From NCBI RefSeq assembly GCF_003963535.1, contig NZ_CP034539.1:2914001-2978000 (forward strand): a stretch of DNA of 64,000 nucleotides, given 5' to 3'. Shown here one piece after another: positions 1 to 7,081 of this stretch. Within the stretch, counting starts at the first letter, position 1. Every line of letters begins with the position of its first letter. The notes beneath the pieces are model-generated. The model saw only the letters and a list, made by a program, of their open reading frames with translations, was not told the origin of the DNA and made no database searches. Position numbers and translations under genes: made by a program. This stretch comes from Streptomyces cyaneochromogenes (GTDB taxonomy: Bacteria > Actinomycetota > Actinomycetes > Streptomycetales > Streptomycetaceae).

Positions 1-162
1 CTGTACGGGGGGTTCGACGGCTCGGCGGAGACGACCGCCGCCGTCGGGCGCGAGGTCGTGGACGCGCTCACCGCGGCAGGGCTGTCCACGGAGTGGGACG
101 GCGATCCGAGCAGAGCGATCACCGTCACACCGTTGACCTGGGAAAAACGGCTGGAAGGATGA
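1..162 (+). CDS. C-terminal end of a DUF6891-like protein (partial)
   Basis: The frame is open from the first base to TGA at 160-162 and gives 53 residues, so only the C-terminus of the gene is present. The visible part has YGGFDGS, AVGREVV, WDGDPSRAI and a terminal tryptophan/KRL segment, which I associate with the end of the actinobacterial DUF6891 family. That family has no established function. The assignment rests on this short tail only. The gene runs with the following leader peptide and winged-helix gene, about 45 bp before the leader. Confidence 0.55.
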   Translation: MYGGFDGSAETTAAVGREVVDALTAAGLSTEWDGDPSRAITVTPLTWEKRLEG

Positions 163-206
163 GACGAAGGGTCCCGTCGAGGGCGGGCGTCTGCTTCAAT
201 GGGGAC

Positions 207-329
207 ATGGCCAGCTACCAGAAGTACTCCGCGACAGGTCGCCATGACCTCGAGCCCTTCTGGCCTTCCCGTCAGCACCACGACTTCGACCGGGTGTGTT
301 GCCGCGCGATGAACGCGCGGGCCCTGTAA
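207..329 (+). CDS. Putative regulatory leader peptide (40 aa) with Cys-Cys motif
   Basis: A 40-residue ORF starts at ATG 207, ends MNARAL, and lies 83 bp before a winged-helix regulator gene. It is rich in Arg and His and carries PFWPSRQHHDFDRV followed by RVCCRAMNA. Adjacent cysteine codons at the end of a tiny upstream ORF are the usual design of an actinobacterial attenuation leader, where stalling at scarce Cys-tRNA changes downstream structure. The first half of the spacer contains short GC-rich inverted segments, but I could not prove mutually exclusive hairpins. There is only a weak Shine-Dalgarno (GGGGA). The frame is open upstream to 93, but that stretch looks non-coding. The regulatory role is inferred. 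Confidence 0.55.
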   Translation: MASYQKYSATGRHDLEPFWPSRQHHDFDRVCCRAMNARAL

Positions 330-412
330 AGCCGTATTCCCTCGGCCTTCGGCCAGCGCGAAACGACGTACGTCCCCCAACGGACCTCTCGCGCGAAAAG
401 AGCTGACCTCTC

Positions 413-970
413 ATGGCGACCACTCGTTCTCTCTCCACCGCCACGCTCAACTCCCCCGCCCCGAACGCGCCACGGCATCATCTGCGCGCCGTGGACCGGG
501 ACGAGGTGATCGATGTCGCGGACCTCCTGCCGCCGGGTGCCACCTGGCTGCCCGCTCCCCAGCACTCCCTGCCCACCCTGCCGGGACAGCCGCCGATGAT
601 CGGCTACCTGGTGCTGGTGCCGGCCGACCAGCAGCTGCCGGTCGCCCCGGTCCCGCCGGTCCGTGACACCGTCGGCGACCCGCTCGTCACCGTCGACACC
701 GTGCGGCGCGCCGCCGCGGTCGACGGGCGTGAACTCGACCTCACCTACCTGGAGTTCGAGCTGCTCGCCCATCTGGTGGCCAATCCCCACCGGGTGCACA
801 CCCGCGACCAGCTGGTCACCACGGTGTGGGGGTACGGACATGTGGGCGACGGCCGTACGGTCGACGTGCACATCGCCCGGCTGCGCCGCAAGCTGGGCGC
901 CGAGCACCGGGACACCATCCGGACCGTGCGACGGGTGGGGTACAAGTACGCCCCGCCGGCCGGGCGCTGA
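413..970 (+). CDS. Orphan OmpR/PhoB-type winged-helix DNA-binding protein
   Basis: The product has 185 residues. The C-terminal 95 residues form a Trans_reg_C winged helix: LTYLEFELLAHLV (start of the fold), RVHTRDQLVTTVWGY, the recognition helix region VDVHIARLRRKLG, and the wing RTVRRVGYKY. The N-terminal 85 residues are Pro/Ala-rich and contain no receiver domain, so this is not a standard phosphorylated response regulator. Such orphan winged-helix proteins are common in Streptomyces and act as transcription factors; the target is unknown. The putative leader peptide just upstream suggests that expression is tied to an amino-acid signal, perhaps cysteine. ATG 413 is used because the ORF begins there. 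Confidence 0.85.
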   Translation: MATTRSLSTATLNSPAPNAPRHHLRAVDRDEVIDVADLLPPGATWLPAPQHSLPTLPGQPPMIGYLVLVPADQQLPVAPVPPVRDTVGDPLVTVDTVRRAAAVDGRELDLTYLEFELLAHLVANPHRVHTRDQLVTTVWGYGHVGDGRTVDVHIARLRRKLGAEHRDTIRTVRRVGYKYAPPAGR

Positions 971-996
971 CCTCCCGGGCCGCTCCCCCGCCGGCG

Positions 997-1013
997 CTCT
1001 GCTGACGGCAGAG
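997..1013. promoter_or_regulatory. Short inverted repeat CTCTGC/GCAGAG before the epimerase gene
   Basis: CTCTGC at 997-1002 and GCAGAG at 1008-1013 are perfect inverted copies around TGACG, 42 bp before the next start codon and 27 bp after the winged-helix stop. It could be a weak terminator for the upstream gene or an operator for the downstream one. There is no T-tract. Confidence 0.3.
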
Positions 1014-1054
1014 TGCTGTTCCGTCCCGCGCCCGTACCGTGCAGAGTCGGCGTC

Positions 1055-2095
1055 ATGAGACTTCTGATGCTGGGTGGTACGGACTTCGCGGGGCGGGCCG
1101 TCGTGGAGGCGGCCCTCGGGCGTGGCTGGGACGTGACCGTCTTCCACCGGGGGCGGCAGGCCCCGCCGGCCGGGGTACGGTCGCTGCACGGTGACCGCAC
1201 CGCGCCCGACGGGCTCGCCGCCCTCGCGCGGGCGGAGGGCGAGTGGGACGCCGTCGTCGACACCTGGTCGGCGGCTCCGCGTGCGGTGCAGGACTCGGCG
1301 CGGCTGCTGCGGGACCGCGCCGGGCGGTATGTGTACGTGTCGAGCTGCTCGGTGTACGAGTGGGCCCCGCCCGCCGGGTACACCGAGGACGCGCCCGTCG
1401 TCGAGGGCGCCGAGGCCGGTGCCGAGCAGACCGACTACGCGCGGGACAAGCGGGGCGGCGAGCTGGCCGCCGTCGAGGAGTTCGGCGCGGACCGCTCGCC
1501 GCTCGTGCGCTCCGGGCTGCTCATCGGGCCGTACGAGAACGTCGGCCGGCTGCCGTGGTGGCTGACGCGGATCGAGCGGGGCGGGCCCGTGCTGGCGCCG
1601 GGGCCACGGGATCTGCCGCTCCAGTACGTCGACGTGCGCGACCTCGCGGAGTGGACCCTGGGCGCGGTGGAGCAGGAGCTGACCGGGCCGTACAACCTGA
1701 TGTCACCTCAGGGGCACGCCACCATGGGCACGTTCCTCGACGCCTGCGTGGCGACCGTCGGCGGTACGGCCGAGCTCCGCTGGACCGAGCCCGAGGTGAT
1801 CCTGGACGCCGGAATCGAGCCCTGGACGCAGTTGCCGGTGTGGGTGCCGCCGGCCAGCGACCTGCACGACGCCCTGCACAGCGCGGACGTGTCCCGGGCC
1901 GTCGCGACGGGGCTGCGCTGCCGTCCCGTCGAGGAGACCGTCGCCGACACCTGGAGGTGGCTGCAGGACATCGGGGGCAGGGCGCCGACGCGGCAGGACC
2001 GGATCTTCAAGTGGCTCGACCCTGAGGTGGAGGCGAAGGTCCTCGCCGACGACACGAGCGGCACCGGCGGGGGTGTACCTGGCACCACCTCCTGA
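1055..2095 (+). CDS. NAD-dependent epimerase/dehydratase family protein
   Basis: The 346-residue product begins MRLLMLGGTDFAGR, an extended-SDR nucleotide-binding motif (GGTxFxGR) of the kind found in atypical SDR/isoflavone-reductase-like proteins. A conserved VYVSSCSVY and YARDKRGGE (Tyr-x-x-x-Lys catalytic pair) follow, and then LLIGPYENVGRLPWW. These place it among cytoplasmic NAD(P)-binding epimerase/reductases; the substrate cannot be read. The 14 in-frame residues before ATG 1055 do not match the Rossmann start, so 1055 is chosen. Spacing to the next gene is 52 bp. Confidence 0.8.
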   Translation: MRLLMLGGTDFAGRAVVEAALGRGWDVTVFHRGRQAPPAGVRSLHGDRTAPDGLAALARAEGEWDAVVDTWSAAPRAVQDSARLLRDRAGRYVYVSSCSVYEWAPPAGYTEDAPVVEGAEAGAEQTDYARDKRGGELAAVEEFGADRSPLVRSGLLIGPYENVGRLPWWLTRIERGGPVLAPGPRDLPLQYVDVRDLAEWTLGAVEQELTGPYNLMSPQGHATMGTFLDACVATVGGTAELRWTEPEVILDAGIEPWTQLPVWVPPASDLHDALHSADVSRAVATGLRCRPVEETVADTWRWLQDIGGRAPTRQDRIFKWLDPEVEAKVLADDTSGTGGGVPGTTS

Positions 2096-2147
2096 TCCGG
2101 GGCCTCGGCCCCGTGACCCCCGTCCTGGCCTCGGCCAGACTGACGCC

Positions 2148-3446
2148 ATGACCATCGACACGAAGAGCGGCACGAACAGCGGCGCAGGCGGCGACGGGCG
2201 AACGAGGGCGCGGGGCATGGGACTTGCGGCCGTGCGGGGGCTGGCCCTGGCCCTGGTCGCGCTGCCGGGGTCCGTCCTCTGCCTCGTCCTCTCCCTCGTG
2301 TCCATCGCGCTCGTCCCGATCGGCGTCGGCATCGTCACCACGCCGTGGGTGCTGACGGGGGTGCGGGCGTTCGCCGACTGGCGGCGGGTCCTCGCGGCCG
2401 AGTGGGGCGGGGTGCGGATACCGCCGGCGTACCGGCCGTTGCCGAAGGACGCCAATCCGTGGACCCGCACCTTCGGGATGCTGGGCGACCCGGCGACCTG
2501 GCGGGACCTGAGGTGGCTGCCCGTCGACATGACGGCGGGGTTCCTCACCGCGCTGCTCCCGGCCGTACTGCTGCTCTATCCGCTGGAGGGGTTCGCGATC
2601 GCGGCCGGGCTGTGGCGGGTCTTCACGGACGTCGGGGGCGGCACGTACTGGTACGGCTTCGTCCCGGTCACCGGGCAGGCCTCCGCGCTCGGCGCCGGCG
2701 CCCTGGGCCTCGGCCTGCTCTTCCTCGCCCACTTCTACACCCCGCGCCTGCTGCAGACCCACTTCCGGCTCACCCGGGCCGTCCTCGGCTCCAACCAGGG
2801 CGAACTCGCCGAGCGGGTCAGGGTGTTGACCGAGACCCGGCGGGACGCCGTCGACACCTCCGCCGCCGAACTGCGCCGTATCGAACGCGATCTGCACGAC
2901 GGGGCGCAGGCCCGGCTGGTGGCGATGGGCATGGATCTCGGCACCATCGAGATGCTGCTCGACAAGGACCCGGAGCAAGCGAGGCGGCTCGTCGCCCAGG
3001 CCCGTCAGTCCTCCGTCGACGCGCTGTCCGAGCTGCGCGACCTGGTGCGCGGCATCCACCCGCCCGTGCTCGCCGAGCGCGGACTGGGCGACGCCGTGCG
3101 GGCGTTGGCGTTGCGGCTGCCGGTCTCGACCGAGGTGAGCGTGGAACTGCCCGGGCGGGCGGAGGCGCCCGTGGAGTCCGCGGGGTACTTCGCGGTCAGC
3201 GAGGTGCTCACCAACGCCGTGAAGCACTCGGGCGCCGACCGGATCTGGATCGACCTGCATCACACGGACGGCATGCTGCGCATCACCGTCACCGACAACG
3301 GCAAGGGCGGCGCGGTGATCGGGGCCGGTTCGGGCCTCGCCGGAGTCGAGCGGCGACTGGGTACATTCGACGGCGTCCTGGCCGTCAGCTCTCCCGCGGG
3401 CGGCCCCACCATGGTCACCATGGAGATTCCTTGCGCGTTGTCCTAG
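2148..3446 (+). CDS. Sensor histidine kinase with N-terminal membrane sensor domain
   Basis: The product is 432 residues. The N-terminal half carries four likely membrane segments (about residues 25-70 and 130-205), which resembles the Streptomyces putative-sensor domain family. A HisKA_3 dimerisation motif RIERDLHDGAQARL follows near residue 245, with the phospho-acceptor His in DLHDG. An HATPase domain follows with NAVKHS (N box), VTDNGKGG (G1) and GSGLAGVERR (G2). It is a NarL-type two-component kinase. Its stop codon overlaps the start of the response regulator gene, so the two are translationally coupled. The signal is unknown. ATG 2148 fits the Thr/Gly-rich cytoplasmic start; no clear Shine-Dalgarno is present. 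Confidence 0.9.
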   Translation: MTIDTKSGTNSGAGGDGRTRARGMGLAAVRGLALALVALPGSVLCLVLSLVSIALVPIGVGIVTTPWVLTGVRAFADWRRVLAAEWGGVRIPPAYRPLPKDANPWTRTFGMLGDPATWRDLRWLPVDMTAGFLTALLPAVLLLYPLEGFAIAAGLWRVFTDVGGGTYWYGFVPVTGQASALGAGALGLGLLFLAHFYTPRLLQTHFRLTRAVLGSNQGELAERVRVLTETRRDAVDTSAAELRRIERDLHDGAQARLVAMGMDLGTIEMLLDKDPEQARRLVAQARQSSVDALSELRDLVRGIHPPVLAERGLGDAVRALALRLPVSTEVSVELPGRAEAPVESAGYFAVSEVLTNAVKHSGADRIWIDLHHTDGMLRITVTDNGKGGAVIGAGSGLAGVERRLGTFDGVLAVSSPAGGPTMVTMEIPCALS

Positions 3447-4084
3447 CCGAAGACCTGTTCCTGCTGCGCGACGGGCTCGTCCGGCTCCTTCAGGCCTACG
3501 ACTTCGAGATCGCGGCGGCCGTCGAGACCGGCCCCGAGCTGTCCCGCGCGCTCGCCGAGCTGGAGCCGGACGTCGCCGTCGTCGACGTACGCCTGCCGCC
3601 GACGAACACCGACGAGGGGCTGCAGTGCGCGCTCGAGGCCCGCCGGAGGAAGCCCGGGCTGCCGGTGCTGGTCCTCTCCCAGCACGTGGAGCAGCTGTAC
3701 GCGCGGGAGCTGCTCGCCGACGGCAGTGGCGGGGTGGGGTATCTGCTGAAGGACCGGGTGTTCGACGCGGACCAGTTCGTGGACGCCGTACGCCGTGTCG
3801 CGGCCGGCGGGACCGCGATGGACCCGCAGGTGATCCAGCAGCTGCTGAGCCGGCGGGCGGCCGACGACCAGCCGCTGGCCCGGCTCACGCCCCGCGAGAC
3901 CGAGGTGCTGGAGCTGATGGCGCAGGGGCGGACGAACGCGGCGATCGCCGAACGGCTCGTCGTCACGGAACGGGCCATCGCCAAGCACACCGCCAATATC
4001 TTCGCCAAACTGGGCCTGGAGGTGTCGGACGACGACAACCGTCGCGTGCTGGCGGTTCTCGCGTATCTCGACCACGGCCGGTGA
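3431..4084 (+). CDS. NarL/LuxR-family response regulator
   Basis: The 217-residue protein has a receiver domain (LRVVLAEDLFLLRDGL, the VVDVRLPP phospho-acceptor Asp, and the YLLKDRV lysine loop) and a C-terminal LuxR helix-turn-helix (LTPRETEVLELMAQG and VTERAIAKHTANIF). It is the partner of the preceding kinase. The start is taken as TTG 3431, since the receiver strand begins immediately there and GGAG lies eight bases upstream. It overlaps the kinase by 16 bp. TTG starts are acceptable in Streptomyces. The regulon is unknown; the adjacent secreted DUF1996 gene is one possibility. Confidence 0.9.
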   Translation: MRVVLAEDLFLLRDGLVRLLQAYDFEIAAAVETGPELSRALAELEPDVAVVDVRLPPTNTDEGLQCALEARRRKPGLPVLVLSQHVEQLYARELLADGSGGVGYLLKDRVFDADQFVDAVRRVAAGGTAMDPQVIQQLLSRRAADDQPLARLTPRETEVLELMAQGRTNAAIAERLVVTERAIAKHTANIFAKLGLEVSDDDNRRVLAVLAYLDHGR

Positions 4085-4286
4085 AACCGGACCGGTCCTT
4101 TCACCCGCCGTGTGGGATCAACAACTCCTGGTGTTTCAGGGGCTGTTGAGAACACCGCGTTCTCACGAATCTCTCAACAATTTCCGAGGCGGGTGAACAC
4201 CCCTGGGACGCCCTCCGTATCAGAGGGAGCCGCTTCACTCCTGTCGGGCGCCTCGATAGCCCGGAAAAGGAAGTCAGAGGAGTTCC

Positions 4287-5843
4287 ATGGGACGCAACAC
4301 ACGAAAACGCCGTACGCCGCTGGCCACCAAGGCCATAGCCGCATCGGCGGCCCTAGCGCTCGGTGGGGGCGGGCTTGTATGGGCCAACTTCTATGCTTCG
4401 GCGCACGAGGACAACTCTGGGTGGAACCAGACGAAGTCCACGAACGCCCAGGTCGCGACGATCAACTGCCCTGATGTCGGCCAGAAGCTGACGAAGGTGC
4501 CGAGGAGCGCGCGCAGGGGTGTCGCCAAGGAGCTGGCGCTGCTGGACAGGCAGGTCACGGAGGCCTACAAGCGTCTCGCCGAGACGCGGCAGGCCCAGGC
4601 GGGGGACGCCAACTTCGTCAACAACGCCATCCTCGGCCCGCTGAAGTCCAAGCGCGTTGCCACGCTCGACCGGATCGGCATCAACATCAACCGGGCCGGC
4701 GGCCAGCGACCGCAGAACCTCGAACAGCTCGCCCAGTGCCAGGGCGTCCCGGCCGAGCAGCCGCAGACCAACGACGGCCAGCAGGACGGCGACCAGAACC
4801 AGGACGGTCAGGACCAGAACAACGACGGTCAGGACCAGAACCAGGACGGTCAGGACCAGGGCGGCCAGGACGGCGGACAGGACCAGGGCGGCAACGGCGG
4901 TCAGGCCGGCAACGGTCCGAACGCTGACGACTTCGTGGACATCACCCAGGTCCAGGGCAGCGCGCAGCTTGGTGTCGGCGCGAACGGCCTCCCCGCGAAC
5001 GGGGACAGCGGTTCGACCGGTAGCTTCACGACGAATTGCGGCACCAACCAGAACGAGAACCGCAACTCGGACAACGTGATCGTCGCTCCCGGTGTCAGCA
5101 ACGGTGCGCAGCACCAGCACGACTACGTCGGCAACCAGGCCAACAACGCTTTCGCGAGCGACCAGGACCTGGCGAACGGCGACACCACCTGCCAGAACCA
5201 GGGTGACAGGTCGTCGTACTTCTGGCCCGTGCTGCGCATCCAGGACGGTCAGAACGACATCGACGCGAACGCCCCGGGTGGCGGTCAGGACGGCAACGTC
5301 GGCACGATCGTCGAGCCCAGCGAGGCACAGCTGAAGTTCGTCGGCAACAAGACGAGCGATGTCGTCGCGATGCCGCAGGCCCTGCGCATCATCACCGGTG
5401 ACGCCAAGTCCTTCGTGAACGGCACCAACAACGCCAACGCGAACTGGAGCTGCACCGGCTTCGAGGACAAGGTCCAGCTGCACGACAAGCTGCCGATCTG
5501 CCCCGAGGGCAGCTCCGTGGTGCGGACGTCCAACTTCCAGAGCTGCTGGGACGGTCAGAACATCGACAGCGCCAACCACCGCACGCACGTGGCGTTCGTC
5601 CAGGGCGACGGCACCTGCGCCAACGGTTTCCAGGCGATCCCCCAGCTCCAGGTCCGCCTGGTCTACGACGTCCAGGCCCCGCAGATCCAGAACGGACAGG
5701 TCCAGAACGCCTTCGCGGTCGACTCCTTCCCGGACCAGCTGCACAAGGCGATCACCGACCACAACGACTTCATCAACTTCTTCGACGAGAACACGATGAA
5801 CGAGATGGTCCAGTGCATCAACAGCGGGCAGGACTGCCAGTAG
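4287..5843 (+). CDS. Secreted DUF1996 protein with Asn/Gln/Asp/Gly-rich linker
   Basis: The protein has 518 residues. A basic N-terminus (GRNTRKRR) and a hydrophobic stretch to about residue 40 form a signal peptide or anchor. Residues 45-155 make a helical Cys-containing module. Residues about 160-212 are an imperfect repeat of the units GQDQN, NQD and DGQ, with almost no hydrophobic residues. The C-terminal 300 residues carry the DUF1996-like features: [28 protein letters not shown] segments and paired cysteines. Function is unknown; related fungal and actinobacterial proteins are extracellular. A Shine-Dalgarno GAGGAG is seen eight bases before the ATG. A strong terminator follows at 5857-5890. 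Confidence 0.85.
   Translation: MGRNTRKRRTPLATKAIAASAALALGGGGLVWANFYASAHEDNSGWNQTKSTNAQVATINCPDVGQKLTKVPRSARRGVAKELALLDRQVTEAYKRLAETRQAQAGDANFVNNAILGPLKSKRVATLDRIGININRAGGQRPQNLEQLAQCQGVPAEQPQTNDGQQDGDQNQDGQDQNNDGQDQNQDGQDQGGQDGGQDQGGNGGQAGNGPNADDFVDITQVQGSAQLGVGANGLPANGDSGSTGSFTTNCGTNQNENRNSDNVIVAPGVSNGAQHQHDYVGNQANNAFASDQDLANGDTTCQNQGDRSSYFWPVLRIQDGQNDIDANAPGGGQDGNVGTIVEPSEAQLKFVGNKTSDVVAMPQALRIITGDAKSFVNGTNNANANWSCTGFEDKVQLHDKLPICPEGSSVVRTSNFQSCWDGQNIDSANHRTHVAFVQGDGTCANGFQAIPQLQVRLVYDVQAPQIQNGQVQNAFAVDSFPDQLHKAITDHNDFINFFDENTMNEMVQCINSGQDCQ
4770..4915 (+). repeat. Low-complexity coding repeat (GGTCAGGACCAG-type units)
   Basis: Repeated 9-15 bp units built on GGTCAGGACCAGAAC and variants run through the linker of the DUF1996 gene. 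They encode Gln, Asn, Asp and Gly only. Tandem structure like this is prone to length change by slippage, so copy number may differ between strains. Confidence 0.75.
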
Positions 5844-5856
5844 TCCTGAACACCGG

Positions 5857-5890
5857 AAAGCCGGCGGTGGGATTTCCCACCGCCGGCTTT
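5857..5890. terminator. Strong intrinsic terminator between convergent genes
   Basis: A 16-bp perfect stem (AAAGCCGGCGGTGGGA paired with its complement) has a tiny loop. The arms are A-rich and T-rich at the base, so it can serve both the DUF1996 gene and the convergent lipoprotein gene. Confidence 0.9.
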
Positions 5891-5930
5891 CGTATGCTCC
5901 CGGACTTCGGCGAACGGACTACGACGAACT

Positions 5931-6365
5931 TCAGCCGTGGTGGCTTCCGCTGCTGTTGTGGCTGCCGCCGGGATTCATGTGCTCGGACCCTTCCTCCATG
6001 CTCCCGCCCAGCGTGGTCTGCAGCGCGGCGACCGTCTTCTCCTGGCCGACGGCGACCCACTTGCGGCCGACGAGGTAGTAGCCGCCGTAGTCCTTCGCGC
6101 CGCTCAGCCACTCGGCCTGGCCGCGGTCGGTGGCGAAGGTGGCGAGGACGAACCTGCCGTCGGTGTTCTTGCAGAGGGCCTGCCGGATTTCGTCGGCGTC
6201 CGTCTGCATGTTCGGCTTGCACTTCACCTCGGCGGCCAGGTGCTCCAGGCTGCCGGTGGCGGTCTCGGGCACGGCGGCCTTGTCGTCGCCGCCGGATCCG
6301 CAGCCGGCCAGCGCGAACACCGCCACGGCGCCGGCCGCCGCGAGCATCGGTCGGGTCACCTTCAT
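5931..6365 (-). CDS. Small lipoprotein, function unknown
   Basis: The 144-residue protein has a lipoprotein signal: MKVTRPMLAAAGAVAVFALAGC, lipobox LAGC with Cys22. A Gly/Asp linker follows, and then a domain with two Cys (VKCKPNMQ and QALCKN) that may form a disulfide. It ends His/Ser/Gly-rich (SHNSSGSHHG). It is expected on the outer face of the membrane. The Shine-Dalgarno AGGGAGGAAG sits directly before the ATG, which fixes the start. The promoter region to its right is shared with the divergent TPR gene and holds two 17-bp direct repeats. I do not recognise a named family. Confidence 0.85.
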   Translation of the reverse strand: MKVTRPMLAAAGAVAVFALAGCGSGGDDKAAVPETATGSLEHLAAEVKCKPNMQTDADEIRQALCKNTDGRFVLATFATDRGQAEWLSGAKDYGGYYLVGRKWVAVGQEKTVAALQTTLGGSMEEGSEHMNPGGSHNSSGSHHG

Positions 6366-6409
6366 GTCTTCCTCCCTGCAGGGGCCTCCCGGTGGATACG
6401 GCTCCCACG

Positions 6410-6446
6410 CGCGGAGCGCTCAAAATGCCCGCGGAGCGCTCAAAAT
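6410..6446. promoter_or_regulatory. Two 17-bp direct repeats with palindromic core, 20 bp apart
   Basis: CGCGGAGCGCTCAAAAT occurs at 6410-6426 and again, identically, at 6430-6446. Each copy contains the palindrome GAGCGCTC (6414-6421 and 6434-6441). A 20-bp period places both on the same DNA face. The pair lies 40-75 bp before the GTG start of the TPR gene and 45 bp from the divergent lipoprotein start, as expected for a shared operator. Confidence 0.6.
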
Positions 6447-6486
6447 ACCGCTGCCGGTGTTCGCCCACCCGTGCGAGAGTGACGCT

Positions 6487-6987
6487 GTGAACCAGGACTG
6501 GGAAGATCGCGTGGCCGGCGCATGGGCGTCCTTCGACGACTACGCCGAGGAGGGGGCGGCCGACTTCCGCGCCGTGATCGACACGCTCGTCGCGGAGCTG
6601 CCCGACGACAGCCCGCTGGGCCCCTTCGAGCAGGCCTGCGCCTGGGACTCGACGGGGCACTCGGACAACGCGGTTCCGCTGTACCGGGAGGCGCTCGCGC
6701 GCGGGCTGACCGGCTACAAGGGGCGGCGGGCCAAGATCCAGATGTCCAGCTCGCTCAGGAACATCGGCCTGGCGGAAGAGGGCGTCAAGCTGCTGACACC
6801 TGAACTGGACGCGCCCTCCGACGAGCTGGACGACGCGGTACGGGCGACACTCGCCCTGTGCCTGTCCAGCCTCGGGCGCGACCGCGAGGGCCTCTCCCTC
6901 GTCCTGGGCGCCCTCGCTCCCCATCTGCCGCGCTACCAGCGGTCGATGGCGAATTACGCCCGTGAACTGTTGGAGCCCGGGGACTGA
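6487..6987 (+). CDS. Tetratricopeptide-repeat protein
   Basis: The 166-residue product starts at GTG 6487. It shows TPR-like helix pairs: FEQACAWDSTGHSDNAVPLYREAL, then IQMSSSLRNIGLAEEGVKLL, then RATLALCLSSLGRDREGL. The arrangement resembles the TPR_5 type found in single-domain actinobacterial proteins, which act as protein-binding scaffolds. There is no signal peptide, so it is cytoplasmic. The in-frame extension upstream to 6130 crosses the lipoprotein gene and is not used. The partner is unknown. Confidence 0.8.
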   Translation: MNQDWEDRVAGAWASFDDYAEEGAADFRAVIDTLVAELPDDSPLGPFEQACAWDSTGHSDNAVPLYREALARGLTGYKGRRAKIQMSSSLRNIGLAEEGVKLLTPELDAPSDELDDAVRATLALCLSSLGRDREGLSLVLGALAPHLPRYQRSMANYARELLEPGD

Positions 6988-7081
6988 GCCGACCTCAGGG
7001 CCGGCTGCGCGCCGGCTCCGAAACGCGCCGGGGCCGACCGGGTTCCGGTGACCAACCGACGATTCGCTCGTTCTGCTGAAC

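Noticed and set aside
4353..5762. Minus-strand ORF of 469 codons opposite the DUF1996 gene
   Set aside because: It is Val/Leu-rich low-complexity sequence produced by the antisense of the Gln/Asp/Asn repeats; it lacks any recognisable domain or Shine-Dalgarno.
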